64,000 nucleotides of DNA from Nonomuraea basaltis (GTDB lineage Bacteria > Actinomycetota > Actinomycetes > Streptosporangiales > Streptosporangiaceae): assembly GCF_005893125.1 (NCBI RefSeq), contig NZ_VCJS01000030.1, forward strand, positions 24,473 through 88,472, written 5' to 3'. Below, one piece after another: positions 17,290 to 25,967 of the stretch (positions are counted from its first letter, which is position 1; the number at the start of each line of letters is the position of its first letter). Under the pieces are notes generated by a model. The model did not search any database, was not told where the DNA came from, and worked only from the letters and a program-made list of their open reading frames with translations. The position numbers and the translations under genes are program-made.

Positions 17290-18141
17290 TCACCGATCTT
17301 CTTGATCGAGCTTGCCGTGAGCCTCCGCCGACAGGTCCTGCCAGTCGGCCCAGGTCTTGAGCCGGTCGGCGTAGACCTGCTGGAGCATCGGGTAGAAGCC
17401 CTGGCCGAAGAGCACCCGCAGGGGTGGGTTGTCGGAGTCTACGATCTTGAGGAGTGCCTGGGCCGCGGCGGCGGGGTCGCCGGCGGGCTGCTTTCCCGCG
17501 AACCCGGCGAGGCGCTGGCGGAGGCCGTCGTAGATCGGGTCGGCCTCGGCCATGTGGCCGTTGTCGAGTGGATCGGGGTTCTTGCCGGACCAGGTGGCGA
17601 AGCCGCCGGGCTCGACCACGGTCACCTTGATGCCGAAGCCGGCGACCTCCTGGGCGAGGGATTCATTCAGGGCTTCCAGGGCCCACTTGGAGACGTGGTA
17701 GGCGCCGCCGAGCGGCATCGCGATGAGCCCGGCGGCCGAGGACAGCTGGATGATGTGCCCCGCACCCTGCTCACGCAGGTAGGGCAGCGCGGCCTGAATC
17801 ACCCAAAACGCACCGAACACATTGGTCTCCAGCTGGTCGCGCAGGTGCTGCTCGGTCAGCTCCTCGATCGCGCCCATCTGGGCATAACCGGCGTTGTTCA
17901 CGATGACGTCGAGACGGCCGAAGTGCTCCTTGGCCCGCTTCACGCTCTCGAAGACGGCGGCCTTGCCGGTCACGTCCAGCTCAAGCGGAAGCACCGCGTC
18001 GCCATGGGCGGCGACCAGCTCGTCAAGGCTTTCGGTGTTCCGGGCGGTCGCGGCCACCTTGTCGCCGCGCGATAGGGCGGCCTCGACGAAGTTGCGGCCG
18101 AGGCCGCGGGACGAACCAGTGACGAACCAGACCTTGCTCAT
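17290..18141 (-). CDS. short-chain dehydrogenase/reductase
   Basis: The 283-residue classical SDR has the cofactor motif TGSSRGLGR (residues 8-16), NNAG in the middle and the catalytic YHVSK. The ATG at 18141 lies behind GGAAAG and starts MSKVWFVTG, the family N-terminus. It is divergent from the ECF41 sigma factor gene. ECF41 sigma factors typically sit beside and control genes for oxidoreductases, epimerases or carboxymuconolactone decarboxylases. A matching -35 element (TGTCACA) points from the intergenic region toward this gene, so it is the probable target. Substrate unknown. Confidence 0.9.
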   Translation of the reverse strand: MSKVWFVTGSSRGLGRNFVEAALSRGDKVAATARNTESLDELVAAHGDAVLPLELDVTGKAAVFESVKRAKEHFGRLDVIVNNAGYAQMGAIEELTEQHLRDQLETNVFGAFWVIQAALPYLREQGAGHIIQLSSAAGLIAMPLGGAYHVSKWALEALNESLAQEVAGFGIKVTVVEPGGFATWSGKNPDPLDNGHMAEADPIYDGLRQRLAGFAGKQPAGDPAAAAQALLKIVDSDNPPLRVLFGQGFYPMLQQVYADRLKTWADWQDLSAEAHGKLDQEDR

Positions 18142-18264
18142 GATGTCTTTCCATTCTTTCTGCGGTGGCGGTCGCGCGATGGTCACCACGCGACGGGGCC
18201 AAGGCGATCACTCGTGGAGTTGTGTGCCGCACGGATCGTTCGCGCTGCGTCCTGACGACCATGA

Positions 18265-18291
18265 GGCGCCGGCGACCCGGACTTTGTGACA
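18265..18291 (-). promoter_or_regulatory. ECF41-type promoter element facing the SDR gene
   Basis: On the minus strand TGTCACA (18291-18285) is followed by 16 bases and CGCC (18268-18265). This is one mismatch from the TGTCACA-N16-CGTC pattern found in front of the sigma gene. Confidence 0.5.
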
Positions 18292-18325
18292 GTGCGGTCA
18301 TGTGACGTGCGCAACCGATCACGGG

Positions 18326-18352
18326 TGTCACACAGCGGTGCCGGCCGGCGTC
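18326..18352 (+). promoter_or_regulatory. ECF41-type autoregulatory promoter
   Basis: TGTCACA (18326-18332), 16 bases and CGTC (18349-18352) match the -35/-10 pattern described for ECF41 sigma factors. It lies 43 bases upstream of the sigma factor start and so implies self-activation. Confidence 0.7.
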
Positions 18353-18395
18353 TTGTGTATAGAGCACAGTTGAGGCGAACAGGCAGGAGCCGGCC

Positions 18396-19331
18396 ATGAG
18401 CGAGCACAGCGAGCCAACGACAGGCGCAGCCGAACCGCTCGACGGCCGGATGGACTCCGCCACCGAGGCGTTCGTCGCCCACCGCAACCTGCTCTTCACC
18501 GTCGCCTACGAGATGCTCGGATCGGCTGCCGACGCCGAAGACGTCCTGCAGGAAACCTGGCTGCGGTGGATGAAGGTCGACATGGGGCAGGTGCGCGACC
18601 AACGGGCGTACCTGGTCCGGATCACGACCCGGCGCTCGCTCGACCGGCTGCGCACCATGAATCGCCGTAAGGAGGACTACGTCGGCTCCTGGCTGCCGGA
18701 GCCGCTGCTCACCGCGCCGGACGTGGCCGAGGACGTCGAGCTGGCCGAGAGCGTGTCGATGGCGCTCATGATCGTCCTGGAGACGCTGTCGCCGACCGAA
18801 CGCGCCGTCTTCGTGCTGCGCGAGGCCTTCGGTATCAGTCACGACGAGATCGCGGCCGCCGTCGGCAAGAGCCCCGCCGCCGTCCGCCAGATCGCGCACC
18901 GCGCCCGAGAGCACGTCGATGCCCGCCGCCCGCGTGAGGAGGTCGCCCCGAACCAGGCCCGGGCGGTGTTGGAGTCGTTCCAGCGCGCGTTTGAAACCCG
19001 GGACCTGCAGGGCCTCCTCGACGTGCTCGCCCCTGAGGTCGTCCTGATCAGCGACGGCGGCGGCATCAAGCGGGCCTCGCCGCGGCCGATCACCGGCGCC
19101 GGCAAGGTGGCCCGCTTCATCGTCGGCGGCCTCGGCAAGGCCCGAGTCGCGCTCACCAGTGTCCACACGGTGGTCAACGGCAACCCGGCAATCGTCCTAC
19201 GCGTGAACGGCGAGATCGACGGCGTCATAGCAGTCCGTGTCGAGCACGCCCGCATCACCGGCCTCTACTACGTCCGCAACCCGCAGAAGCTGACCCGCGT
19301 TGAATCCGAGACCCCACTCACGCTGACGTAA
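18396..19331 (+). CDS. ECF41-family (SigJ-like) RNA polymerase sigma factor with fused SnoaL-like domain
   Basis: The 311-residue protein has sigma region 2 (AFVAHRNLLFTVAYEMLGSA, AEDVLQETWLRWM), region 4 (LSPTERAVFVLREAFGISHDEIAAAVGKS) and a C-terminal SnoaL/NTF2-like domain from about residue 190. The linker motif WLPEPLL, the DGGGIKR motif and the closing NPQKL are hallmarks of ECF41, in which the fused domain replaces an anti-sigma factor and tunes activity. AGGAG precedes the ATG. A matching promoter lies just upstream, and the divergent SDR gene is the likely main target. Confidence 0.92.
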   Translation: MSEHSEPTTGAAEPLDGRMDSATEAFVAHRNLLFTVAYEMLGSAADAEDVLQETWLRWMKVDMGQVRDQRAYLVRITTRRSLDRLRTMNRRKEDYVGSWLPEPLLTAPDVAEDVELAESVSMALMIVLETLSPTERAVFVLREAFGISHDEIAAAVGKSPAAVRQIAHRAREHVDARRPREEVAPNQARAVLESFQRAFETRDLQGLLDVLAPEVVLISDGGGIKRASPRPITGAGKVARFIVGGLGKARVALTSVHTVVNGNPAIVLRVNGEIDGVIAVRVEHARITGLYYVRNPQKLTRVESETPLTLT

Positions 19332-19704
19332 TCCTTCAGCCGCCGCGCCGTGATCACGATATCGCGACCGTACGGAGCACCCAGAGCGAAGACATCTGCT
19401 CATCGTCAGAAGCGCGTACTGGTCCGGTCCCGTCACCACGTAAAGCACGCAAACGTCCTCTTCGAGACATGGCCGCTCAGGCTCCCCTGGCAGCCGACAC
19501 ACCGCCACCACCCTGCGATCAACACGGTGACGAGCCGGCCCGCAGCCTCGGAGCGACTTGGACCTGACGGTGGCACAAGAGGCTCTCGTCCTGCGCAGGA
19601 CGGTCCGGCAGGTCGGGAGCCCGATGATGGCGGTGCGATCACGCTGCCGAGGTCGCCGGCAAGCAGAACAAATCTCGGCCAGATCCATTACCAGGAGGTT
19701 ATTC
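19332..19704. other. intergenic region before the P450 gene, with a 16-bp palindrome
   Basis: No coding frame here looks real. A perfect palindrome CGTCCTGC/GCAGGACG lies at 19587-19602, about 100 bases before the P450 start, and could be an operator. AGGAGG at 19693-19698 is the P450 ribosome-binding site. Confidence 0.4.
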
Positions 19705-20928
19705 ATGACGAAGAGCGTTGCCGGCGAACTCGCCGGCCTGGAACTGCCGGTCGAGCGTGGCTGCCCGTTCGCCCCGCCCGCCGCCTACGAGCGACTGCGC
19801 GAGCAGGCGCCGATCAGCAAGGTCCGCCTGACCAGCGGCGGCGAGGCGTGGTGGGTGTCCGGGCATGAGGAGGCCCGTGCCGTCCTCGCCGACGGCCGCT
19901 TCTCCTCCGACAAGCGCAAGGACGGCTTCCCGCTCTTCACCCTCGATGCGGCGACACTGCAGCAGCTCCGCAGCCAGCCGCCGTTGATGCTCGGCATGGA
20001 CGGCGCGGAACACTCCGCGGCCCGCCGTCCGATGATCGGCGAGTTCACCGTGAAGCGGCTGGCCGCGCTGCGCCCGCGGATCCAGGACATCGTCGACCAC
20101 TTCATCGACGACATGCTCGCCGCCGACCGGCGGCCGGTCGACCTGGTGCAGGCGCTGTCCCTGCCGGTGCCCTCCCTGGTGATCTGCGAACTGCTCGGCG
20201 TCCCCTACACCGACCACGACTTCTTCCAAAGCCGCACCACCATGATGGTGCGCCGGACCTCGCTGGAAGACCGCCGGCGAGCCTTCGCCGAACTGCGCGC
20301 CTACATCGACGACCTGGTCACCCGCAAGGAGTCCGAACCCGGCGACGACCTGTTCGGCCGGCAGATCGCCCGGCAACGCCGGCAGGGCACCCTCGACCAC
20401 GCGGGCCTGGTGAGCCTGGCCTTCCTGCTGCTGACCGCCGGACACGAGACCACCGCGAACATGATCTCGCTCGGCGTGGTCGGGCTGCTCTCCCATCCGG
20501 AGCAACTGGCCCTGGTCAAGGCCGACCCGGGCAGGACGCCCATGGCCGTGGAGGAACTGCTGCGCTACTTCACCATCGCCGACGGGGTCACCTCCCGGCT
20601 GGCCACCGAAGACGTGGAGATCGGCGGGGTGAGCATCACGGCCGGCGAGGGCGTCATCGTCTCGGCCCTGTCGGCCAACTGGGACCCGGCGGCGTTCAAG
20701 GATCCGGCCGAACTGGATGTCGAGCGCGGGGCCCGCCACCACCTCGCCTTCGGATTCGGCCCGCACCAGTGCCTCGGCCAGAACCTGGCCCGGATGGAGC
20801 TGCAGATCCTCTTCGACACGCTGTTCCGCCGCATCCCCACCCTGCGGCTCGCCGCACCGGCCGAGGACCTGCCGTTCAAGACCGACGCCGTCATCTACGG
20901 CGTTCACGAACTCCCGGTCACCTGGTGA
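19705..20928 (+). CDS. cytochrome P450 (bacterial class I, CYP105/107-like)
   Basis: The 407-residue soluble P450 has the I-helix oxygen-activation motif AGHETT (245-250), the ExxR motif ELLR (284-287) and the heme-binding loop FGFGPHQCLG with Cys356. An AGGAGG site sits six bases before the ATG. It inserts oxygen into a C-H bond or similar using electrons from a ferredoxin; a ferredoxin gene does follow eight bases later but is truncated. CYP105-like enzymes act on macrolides, steroids and xenobiotics. The substrate here cannot be told, and no biosynthetic genes surround it. Confidence 0.93.
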   Translation: MTKSVAGELAGLELPVERGCPFAPPAAYERLREQAPISKVRLTSGGEAWWVSGHEEARAVLADGRFSSDKRKDGFPLFTLDAATLQQLRSQPPLMLGMDGAEHSAARRPMIGEFTVKRLAALRPRIQDIVDHFIDDMLAADRRPVDLVQALSLPVPSLVICELLGVPYTDHDFFQSRTTMMVRRTSLEDRRRAFAELRAYIDDLVTRKESEPGDDLFGRQIARQRRQGTLDHAGLVSLAFLLLTAGHETTANMISLGVVGLLSHPEQLALVKADPGRTPMAVEELLRYFTIADGVTSRLATEDVEIGGVSITAGEGVIVSALSANWDPAAFKDPAELDVERGARHHLAFGFGPHQCLGQNLARMELQILFDTLFRRIPTLRLAAPAEDLPFKTDAVIYGVHELPVTW

Positions 20929-20935
20929 GCAGGAC

Positions 20936-21103
20936 ATGATGCGCATCAAAGCGGACACCGGCCTCTGCGTCGGCTCCGGCCAGTGCGTCCTGACCGAGCC
21001 GGCCGTCTTCGACCAAGACGACGACGGCATCGTGGCCCTGCTGACCGACCACCCCGACGACCAGAGCGCGGCGATCTGCCGGCTCACGGTCGACTGGGTG
21101 TAG
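20936..21103 (+). pseudogene. truncated 3Fe-4S ferredoxin gene following the P450
   Basis: The frame gives 55 residues starting MMRIKADTGLCVGSGQCVLT and continuing FDQDDDGIVALLTDHPDDQ, a typical P450-partner ferredoxin of about 63-65 residues. After about 21065 the sequence stops matching. The C-terminal L-C-P cluster ligand is absent, and the last residues are read from the antisense of a LysR gene fragment. Without the final Cys a normal 3Fe-4S cluster cannot form, so the partner protein is probably non-functional and the P450 must use another ferredoxin. Confidence 0.75.
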
Positions 21104-21189
21104 CCGAGGCGGGCCGCCGCCCGGCCGAACGAGCCCTCCTCGGCGACAGCGGCCATCGCGGCCAGGTGCCTCAGTTCGAGATCGGTCAC
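21068..21189 (-). pseudogene. 5' fragment of a LysR regulator gene
   Basis: Reading from a GTG at 21189 on the minus strand gives VTDLELRHLAAMAAVAEEGS, then FGRAAARLGYTQSTVSRQIA and AL. This is a complete LysR helix-turn-helix. Homology then ends abruptly where the ferredoxin sequence begins on the opposite strand. Only about 40 of the usual 300 residues remain. Confidence 0.75.
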
Positions 21190-21283
21190 GGGTCCCAGCG
21201 CACCCCAGTCATCGCTTCTAGCGATCGAATTGATCGAAAACAATCGCTTTTCACGATGGCGCCTGGCTCCTAGCGTGGCTGGC

Positions 21284-21409
21284 ATGACAGTAACCACTGT
21301 TGCACCGACAAAAGCTCGAAGCCCTCTCCTGCTTGTCGGGGCCGCCCTGGCGATCGTCTACGTCGTCTGGGGCTCGACCTACCTCGCGAATCAAGGGAGA
21401 GTCCAATGA
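21284..21409 (+). pseudogene. 5' fragment of an EamA (drug/metabolite) transporter gene
   Basis: ATG at 21284 opens 41 residues containing the EamA first-helix signature GAALAIVYVVWGSTYLA, after which the sequence departs (NQGRVQ) and stops at TGA overlapping the next ATG. Only the first of about ten membrane helices survives. It is divergent from the LysR fragment, with an intact-looking promoter region between them. LysR/EamA is a common regulator-target pair, so both are probably leftovers of one locus. Confidence 0.65.
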
Positions 21410-22113
21410 GCACATTCGTGTTGATCCACGGCGGAGGAGACGTCGGATGGTCCTGGCACCTGGTGGAGGCCGAGCTACGAGCGCGTGGGCACGACGTGCT
21501 GGCTCCCGACCTTCCGGGTGATGACGAGTCGAAGACCCTGGCGGACTACGCCGACGCCGTGGTCGAGGCCGTCGGTGACAAGCAGGACCTGGTCGTCGTG
21601 GGCCACTCGTTCGGCGCGTTCACCGCCCCGTTGGTCGCCGATCGGCTGCCCGTCGATGTGCTGGTCCTCCTGGCCGGCATGATCCCGTCGCCGGGTGAGA
21701 CGCCGGATGAGTGGTGGGCCAACACCGGCTGCCAGAGCGCGGTGGAGGAGCAGGCCAAGCGCGATGGCGGTTTGACCGGCAGCGCGGATCCATTCGTGAG
21801 CTTCTACCACGATGTACCCCGGGAGCTGGCCGAGGAGGCGATGGGCAAGGAGCGCGACCATCCGTCCAGGGCCGCATCGGCCGCTCCGTGGCCGTTGGAT
21901 GCGTGGCCGAACGTGCCGACGAGGTTCGTGCTCTGCAGCGAGGACCGCTTCTTCCCGCCCGACTTCTTTCGCCGGCTGGTGCCCGAGCGCCTGGGTATCG
22001 TCCCCGACGAGATCGCGGGCGGCCACTGCGTCGCACTCAGCCGCCCCAGAGAGGTGGCGGACATGTTGGCGGGCTACGCGGCTACCGCGTCTGCCACGAG
22101 GATCGAGCAGTGA
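21406..22113 (+). CDS. alpha/beta hydrolase (methylesterase/hydroxynitrile-lyase-like)
   Basis: The 235-residue protein begins MSTFVLIHGGGDVGWSWHLV, with the oxyanion HGGG. It has the nucleophile elbow GHSFGA (Ser), an acid in CSEDRFFPPDF and the catalytic His in GGHCVALSRP. The short length and absence of a large cap match plant-esterase-like (EstC/MES) hydrolases. It is cytoplasmic, and the ester substrate is unknown. AGGGAGA precedes the ATG, which overlaps the stop of the EamA fragment, so any transcript from the old EamA promoter would now drive this gene. Confidence 0.87.
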   Translation: MSTFVLIHGGGDVGWSWHLVEAELRARGHDVLAPDLPGDDESKTLADYADAVVEAVGDKQDLVVVGHSFGAFTAPLVADRLPVDVLVLLAGMIPSPGETPDEWWANTGCQSAVEEQAKRDGGLTGSADPFVSFYHDVPRELAEEAMGKERDHPSRAASAAPWPLDAWPNVPTRFVLCSEDRFFPPDFFRRLVPERLGIVPDEIAGGHCVALSRPREVADMLAGYAATASATRIEQ

Positions 22114-22260
22114 ACCGTTCCTCGGCGGCGGCCGCCCCGCCGGGCGTCGAGGCATGGACGCGGCCCGCACAGACCGCCGCCAAGCGTCAGCTGAGGCGTA
22201 CTCCGGCTACGCATCGCGCACCGCTACCCCTTCCGCGAGGCCCGCAGCGCCCGGCTCGCC

Positions 22261-23445
22261 TCAGCCGGACGGGAGGGGGCGGCGGATCGGGGTGAGGAGG
22301 CCGGACAGTGATACCAGGACGCAGCCGGCTCCGGCGATGACCGCCACGGTGGCGACGCCGAGTTCGGAGGCGCCGAGAGTGAGGAGGGCGGCGCCGGCAG
22401 GGCCCAGTGCGTAGTGGATGGTCCAGAAGGCGGCGGTGACCCTGCCCAGGAGGTGGCTGGGGGTGACCTCTTGGCGGAAGGACTGGGAGCAGATTCCGGC
22501 GACAGCCGTACCGAACACGAACAGCGCCATGAGGACGGCGATCGAAGGCACGCCGGTGGCCAGCCCGATGCAGCCCATCGCCAGGCCGGACAGCGTGGTG
22601 GCGGTCACCCAGGTGTGACCGAATCCGATCGCCTTGCGGATGCGGGCGATCAGCGGGGCGCCCAGGATGGTGCCGACGGCCGCGCAGGCGAGGACCAGGC
22701 CGATGGCGTCGTCGTTCTGGGCGAGGTCGTGCTTGAGGTGGTAGATGACGATGTCGTCCACCCCTGCGGTCAGGAAGATGAAGAAGGTCAGCAGGATCGT
22801 CAGCGAGCGCAGCACCGGCTGCCGCCACAGGAACCTGGCGCCTTCGAGCAGGCCGCCCCGGTCTTCCGGCGCTGTGGCCGGGCGTAGCCGGATCAGCAGG
22901 ATGCCGAGCGCGGACACCACGAAGGTCGCGGCGTCGATGCCGATCGCGACCACCGGGCCGTATGCCTTGGAGATCACCCCGACCAGTGCGGGACCACCGA
23001 TGCTGCCCGCGGCGTAGATGGCGTACAGGCGGCCGTTGGCCTGGGTGATCTGACCTGGTTCGACCAGGCTGGGCACCACCGTGACGTACGTGACCTGGAA
23101 CAACATGCCCAGGGCGGCGCCCAGGGGGACGATCACGTACAGCAGCCAGATCTGCGGGCCGGAGATCCAGACGATCGGGATGGCGCCGTAGAGCGCGGCG
23201 CGGGCGAGGTCGCAGCCGATGAGCAGGCGGCGACGGTCCAGGCGATCGGCGAGGTATCCGGCGAACACCCCGGCCACGAGTGATGCGGCACCGGACAGAC
23301 CGGTGAGGACGCCCATCTGCACGACGGAGCCGGTCGCATGCAGGATCAGCAGCGGGATGGCGAGCGTCGAGAACGAGTCACCGGCCACCGACAGGGCCTG
23401 AACGGACAGGAAGATGTTGAAATCACGGTTGCGAAAGAGGTTCAT
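22261..23445 (-). CDS. MFS transporter (EntS/MefA-like exporter)
   Basis: The 394-residue protein has twelve predicted helices and begins FRNRDFNIFLSVQALSVAGD, the N-terminal signature of the MFS_3 (EntS/macrolide-efflux) group. Motif A reads GYLADRLDRRRLL. It probably exports a siderophore- or macrolide-like compound by proton antiport. GAGAGGA precedes the ATG. It is convergent with the hydrolase gene and divergent from the beta-propeller gene. There is no adjacent regulator and the substrate is unknown. Confidence 0.88.
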   Translation of the reverse strand: MNLFRNRDFNIFLSVQALSVAGDSFSTLAIPLLILHATGSVVQMGVLTGLSGAASLVAGVFAGYLADRLDRRRLLIGCDLARAALYGAIPIVWISGPQIWLLYVIVPLGAALGMLFQVTYVTVVPSLVEPGQITQANGRLYAIYAAGSIGGPALVGVISKAYGPVVAIGIDAATFVVSALGILLIRLRPATAPEDRGGLLEGARFLWRQPVLRSLTILLTFFIFLTAGVDDIVIYHLKHDLAQNDDAIGLVLACAAVGTILGAPLIARIRKAIGFGHTWVTATTLSGLAMGCIGLATGVPSIAVLMALFVFGTAVAGICSQSFRQEVTPSHLLGRVTAAFWTIHYALGPAGAALLTLGASELGVATVAVIAGAGCVLVSLSGLLTPIRRPLPSG

Positions 23446-23649
23446 CCGGCTGCTGATCCTCTCGGATCACAGCACTGGCCTCAAGGGGATTTCCCGCTGC
23501 TGGCGGGGATGATCCTGCTCGCAATCGATCGCGTCCAGTGAGAACCGCGTCGGCACGCAGAGGTGCGACCGGCCAAGATCAACGCGGTTTGCGCTACCAG
23601 CGCTCTCGATTGGCGTACGGATGCGAAGCGGAAGAACGCCGCCAGGTCA

Positions 23650-23678
23650 TTGACTTTTTACGGTCCGGGCCGTTATCT
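23650..23678 (+). promoter_or_regulatory. near-consensus promoter of the beta-propeller gene
   Basis: TTGACT (23650-23655), exactly 17 bases and TTATCT (23673-23678) give one of the best vegetative promoters in the window. It predicts a start near 23685 and a leader of about 60 bases. The rest of 23446-23649 shows nothing else. Confidence 0.7.
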
Positions 23679-23745
23679 CGCATTGAACCAAAAATCTGGC
23701 GAATTTGGCTTTCCGTCCACGACCGTAATCCTTCCCGGAGCATTG

Positions 23746-25926
23746 ATGCGCATCCTCTCCGTCCTGTTGTCCGCCCTCTTAGCCGCCTCCCCAGCCCAGG
23801 GAACCGTGACCGACTTCGGCGTGCAGTCGACCGCGCTCACCGTGTTCGAGGGCTACTTCGGCACCGGCCAGGGCGGGCGGCCGGCCGTCTTCAGCATCCA
23901 GATGGGCACACCCGGCGTCGTGGCCGAAGTGGACCCGGTGACCCGCGAGCTGCGCGACACCGTGCAGCTGCCCGGCTCGTCGGGCGGCTGGGGCATCACC
24001 CAGACCGATGACGGCACCGTCTACGCCGGCACCTACCCGAACGGTCACCTGTACTCCTTCAAGCCGGGCAGCGACGAGGCGACCGACCTCGGTCAGGTGG
24101 TGCCTGGTGAGCTCTACGCCTACGGCCTGCAGGCCAACAAGAACGGCACCGTCTATGGCGGCACCTACCCCGGCGCGCGCGCCTTCTCCTACTCCCCGGC
24201 CGAGGGCTTCCGTGATCTGGGCGCGATGTTCGAGGGCCAGCAGTACGTCGTCGACATCGCGATCGACCCCGACAGGCAGCTGCTCTGGGCGGCCGTCGGC
24301 TCCGCCGGGCACCTGATCAGGATGGACCTGAACAGCGGCGACAAGCGCGACATCTGGCCCGAGGCCCTGCGCGGCGACCCCAACTACCCCTATGGCATCA
24401 ACCTCGTGGCCGGCAAGCTGTTCGTCAAGCGCAGCAAGGGCCAGGCGCTTGTGCTCGACCCGGATTCGGGAGCCGTGCTGGCCGACGGGTTCACGATGAG
24501 CTCGCGCGGCACCACCAAGGTGGCCAAGGACGGCTATGTCTACTTCACCTCGGGCACCGAGCTGTGGCGCTACGATCTGGCCGCCAACCGGCCCGAGCAG
24601 GTGCCGGGCCCGGTGATCGCGGGCGGCGCCGCTGTCGGCTGGGGCTTCGTCGACGGAACGCTTTACGCCGCGATCGGCAACTACAACGCCGCCGCCTTCT
24701 CCTACGACCCGCGCACCGGCGCCGTACAGCGCTTCAAGCTGCCCTTCCCGTACCAGCCCATCGACATCAACAACGTCACCGCCGGGCCGGACGGCAGGAT
24801 TTACACCAACCTCTACATCAACGGCAACGTCGCCGTCCTGGACCCGGCCACCGGCCAGGTCACCCAGCTCGGCCGCGCAGCGCAGACCGACGGATGGTTC
24901 TGGAAGGACGGCAAGCTCTACCTCGGCACATACCCCAACGGCGCGATCATGTACTACGACCCGGCCAAGCCGTTCGTGAGCGGCACGAACCCGCGCGAAC
25001 TGTTCCGCTTGATCGGCGACGGGCAGAACCGCCCAGTGGCCTTCGCCTCCGCCGGGAGCAAGATCTACATCGGCAGCACCCCCGACTACGGGTTGTGGGG
25101 CGGCGCGCTCACCGTCTACGACGAGAGCACAGGAGAACACACCGTGCTACGCGCTCCGGTCGCCGACCAGGCCGTGAACTCCCTGACCGTGCTGGGCGAC
25201 ACGCTCTGGGGCGGCACCTCCGTCAACGGCGGCGGCGGCACCTCACCCAAGGCGACCGAGGCAAAGCTGTTCACCTACGACCTCGCGACCGGCATCAAGC
25301 GGGACGAACACACCCCCGTACCCGGAGCGAGCTCGATCACCTCGCTGGTCAAGGGGCCAGACGGGCTGCTGTGGGGGCTCGCCGACGGCGCGCTGTTCAT
25401 TGTCGACCCCGCCACCGCCCAGGTGGTACGCCGGGTGAAGCTCCCCGCCGGATACAGCGGCGTCCAGGACGAGCTGCACGTCAACCCCGACGAGCACGTC
25501 TACGCCTCGCTCGACGGACGCCTGTTCCGCATCGACCCGCTGTCGATGAAGTTCACGGTCGCGCGCGACTCCGGCGTCTACCGGAGCTCGCAGGACGGCT
25601 CGGGCAACATCTGGTTCCGCAGCGGAACCAAGGACGCCGCCGGCGCCGTCCAGGGTGGTGCTCGCCTGCTGCGGTACACCCCGCCACCGGACGGCTGCCC
25701 CCGCTCCGACCTGTCGCGCACGGTGCGGGTGAAGGACCGCGACAGCGGCGTCGCCAACCGCTACCGATCCGACGGGTGCACGATCGAGGACCTCATCGAG
25801 GACGAGAAGTACTCCGGTGCCCGGCTCATCGCCCACGTCGCCAAGAAGAGCGCCGAATTGGTGGCGTCGGGACTGATCACTCCGCAGGAGGCCGCCCGCA
25901 TCATCGCGGTGACGCCCAAGCCGTAA
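23746..25926 (+). CDS. secreted beta-propeller protein with C-terminal helical module
   Basis: The 726-residue protein has a signal peptide (MRILSVLLSALLAASPAQG) and then at least ten repeats built on GTVYAGTYPNGHLYSF- or LFVKRSKGQALVLDPDSG-like units. Repeated YxxPATG and DGxLYxG turns are typical of YVTN/PQQ-like beta-propellers, probably two propellers in tandem. The last 65 residues (GCTIEDLIEDEKYSGARLIA, then a helix ending ITPQEAARIIA) form a small helical module like those at the ends of secreted actinobacterial enzymes (FIMAH-like). No catalytic motif is evident; it may bind or cleave polysaccharide. CCGGAG precedes the ATG, and a strong promoter lies upstream. Confidence 0.78.
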   Translation: MRILSVLLSALLAASPAQGTVTDFGVQSTALTVFEGYFGTGQGGRPAVFSIQMGTPGVVAEVDPVTRELRDTVQLPGSSGGWGITQTDDGTVYAGTYPNGHLYSFKPGSDEATDLGQVVPGELYAYGLQANKNGTVYGGTYPGARAFSYSPAEGFRDLGAMFEGQQYVVDIAIDPDRQLLWAAVGSAGHLIRMDLNSGDKRDIWPEALRGDPNYPYGINLVAGKLFVKRSKGQALVLDPDSGAVLADGFTMSSRGTTKVAKDGYVYFTSGTELWRYDLAANRPEQVPGPVIAGGAAVGWGFVDGTLYAAIGNYNAAAFSYDPRTGAVQRFKLPFPYQPIDINNVTAGPDGRIYTNLYINGNVAVLDPATGQVTQLGRAAQTDGWFWKDGKLYLGTYPNGAIMYYDPAKPFVSGTNPRELFRLIGDGQNRPVAFASAGSKIYIGSTPDYGLWGGALTVYDESTGEHTVLRAPVADQAVNSLTVLGDTLWGGTSVNGGGGTSPKATEAKLFTYDLATGIKRDEHTPVPGASSITSLVKGPDGLLWGLADGALFIVDPATAQVVRRVKLPAGYSGVQDELHVNPDEHVYASLDGRLFRIDPLSMKFTVARDSGVYRSSQDGSGNIWFRSGTKDAAGAVQGGARLLRYTPPPDGCPRSDLSRTVRVKDRDSGVANRYRSDGCTIEDLIEDEKYSGARLIAHVAKKSAELVASGLITPQEAARIIAVTPKP

Positions 25927-25967
25927 GCCGCCCCCCGAACGTCACGTCCCGCGTGCCGCCCAGCTGC

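Noticed and set aside
19705..21103. P450 plus ferredoxin as part of a natural-product cluster
   Set aside because: No polyketide, peptide, terpene or tailoring genes accompany it and the ferredoxin is truncated, so a biosynthetic cluster is not supported.
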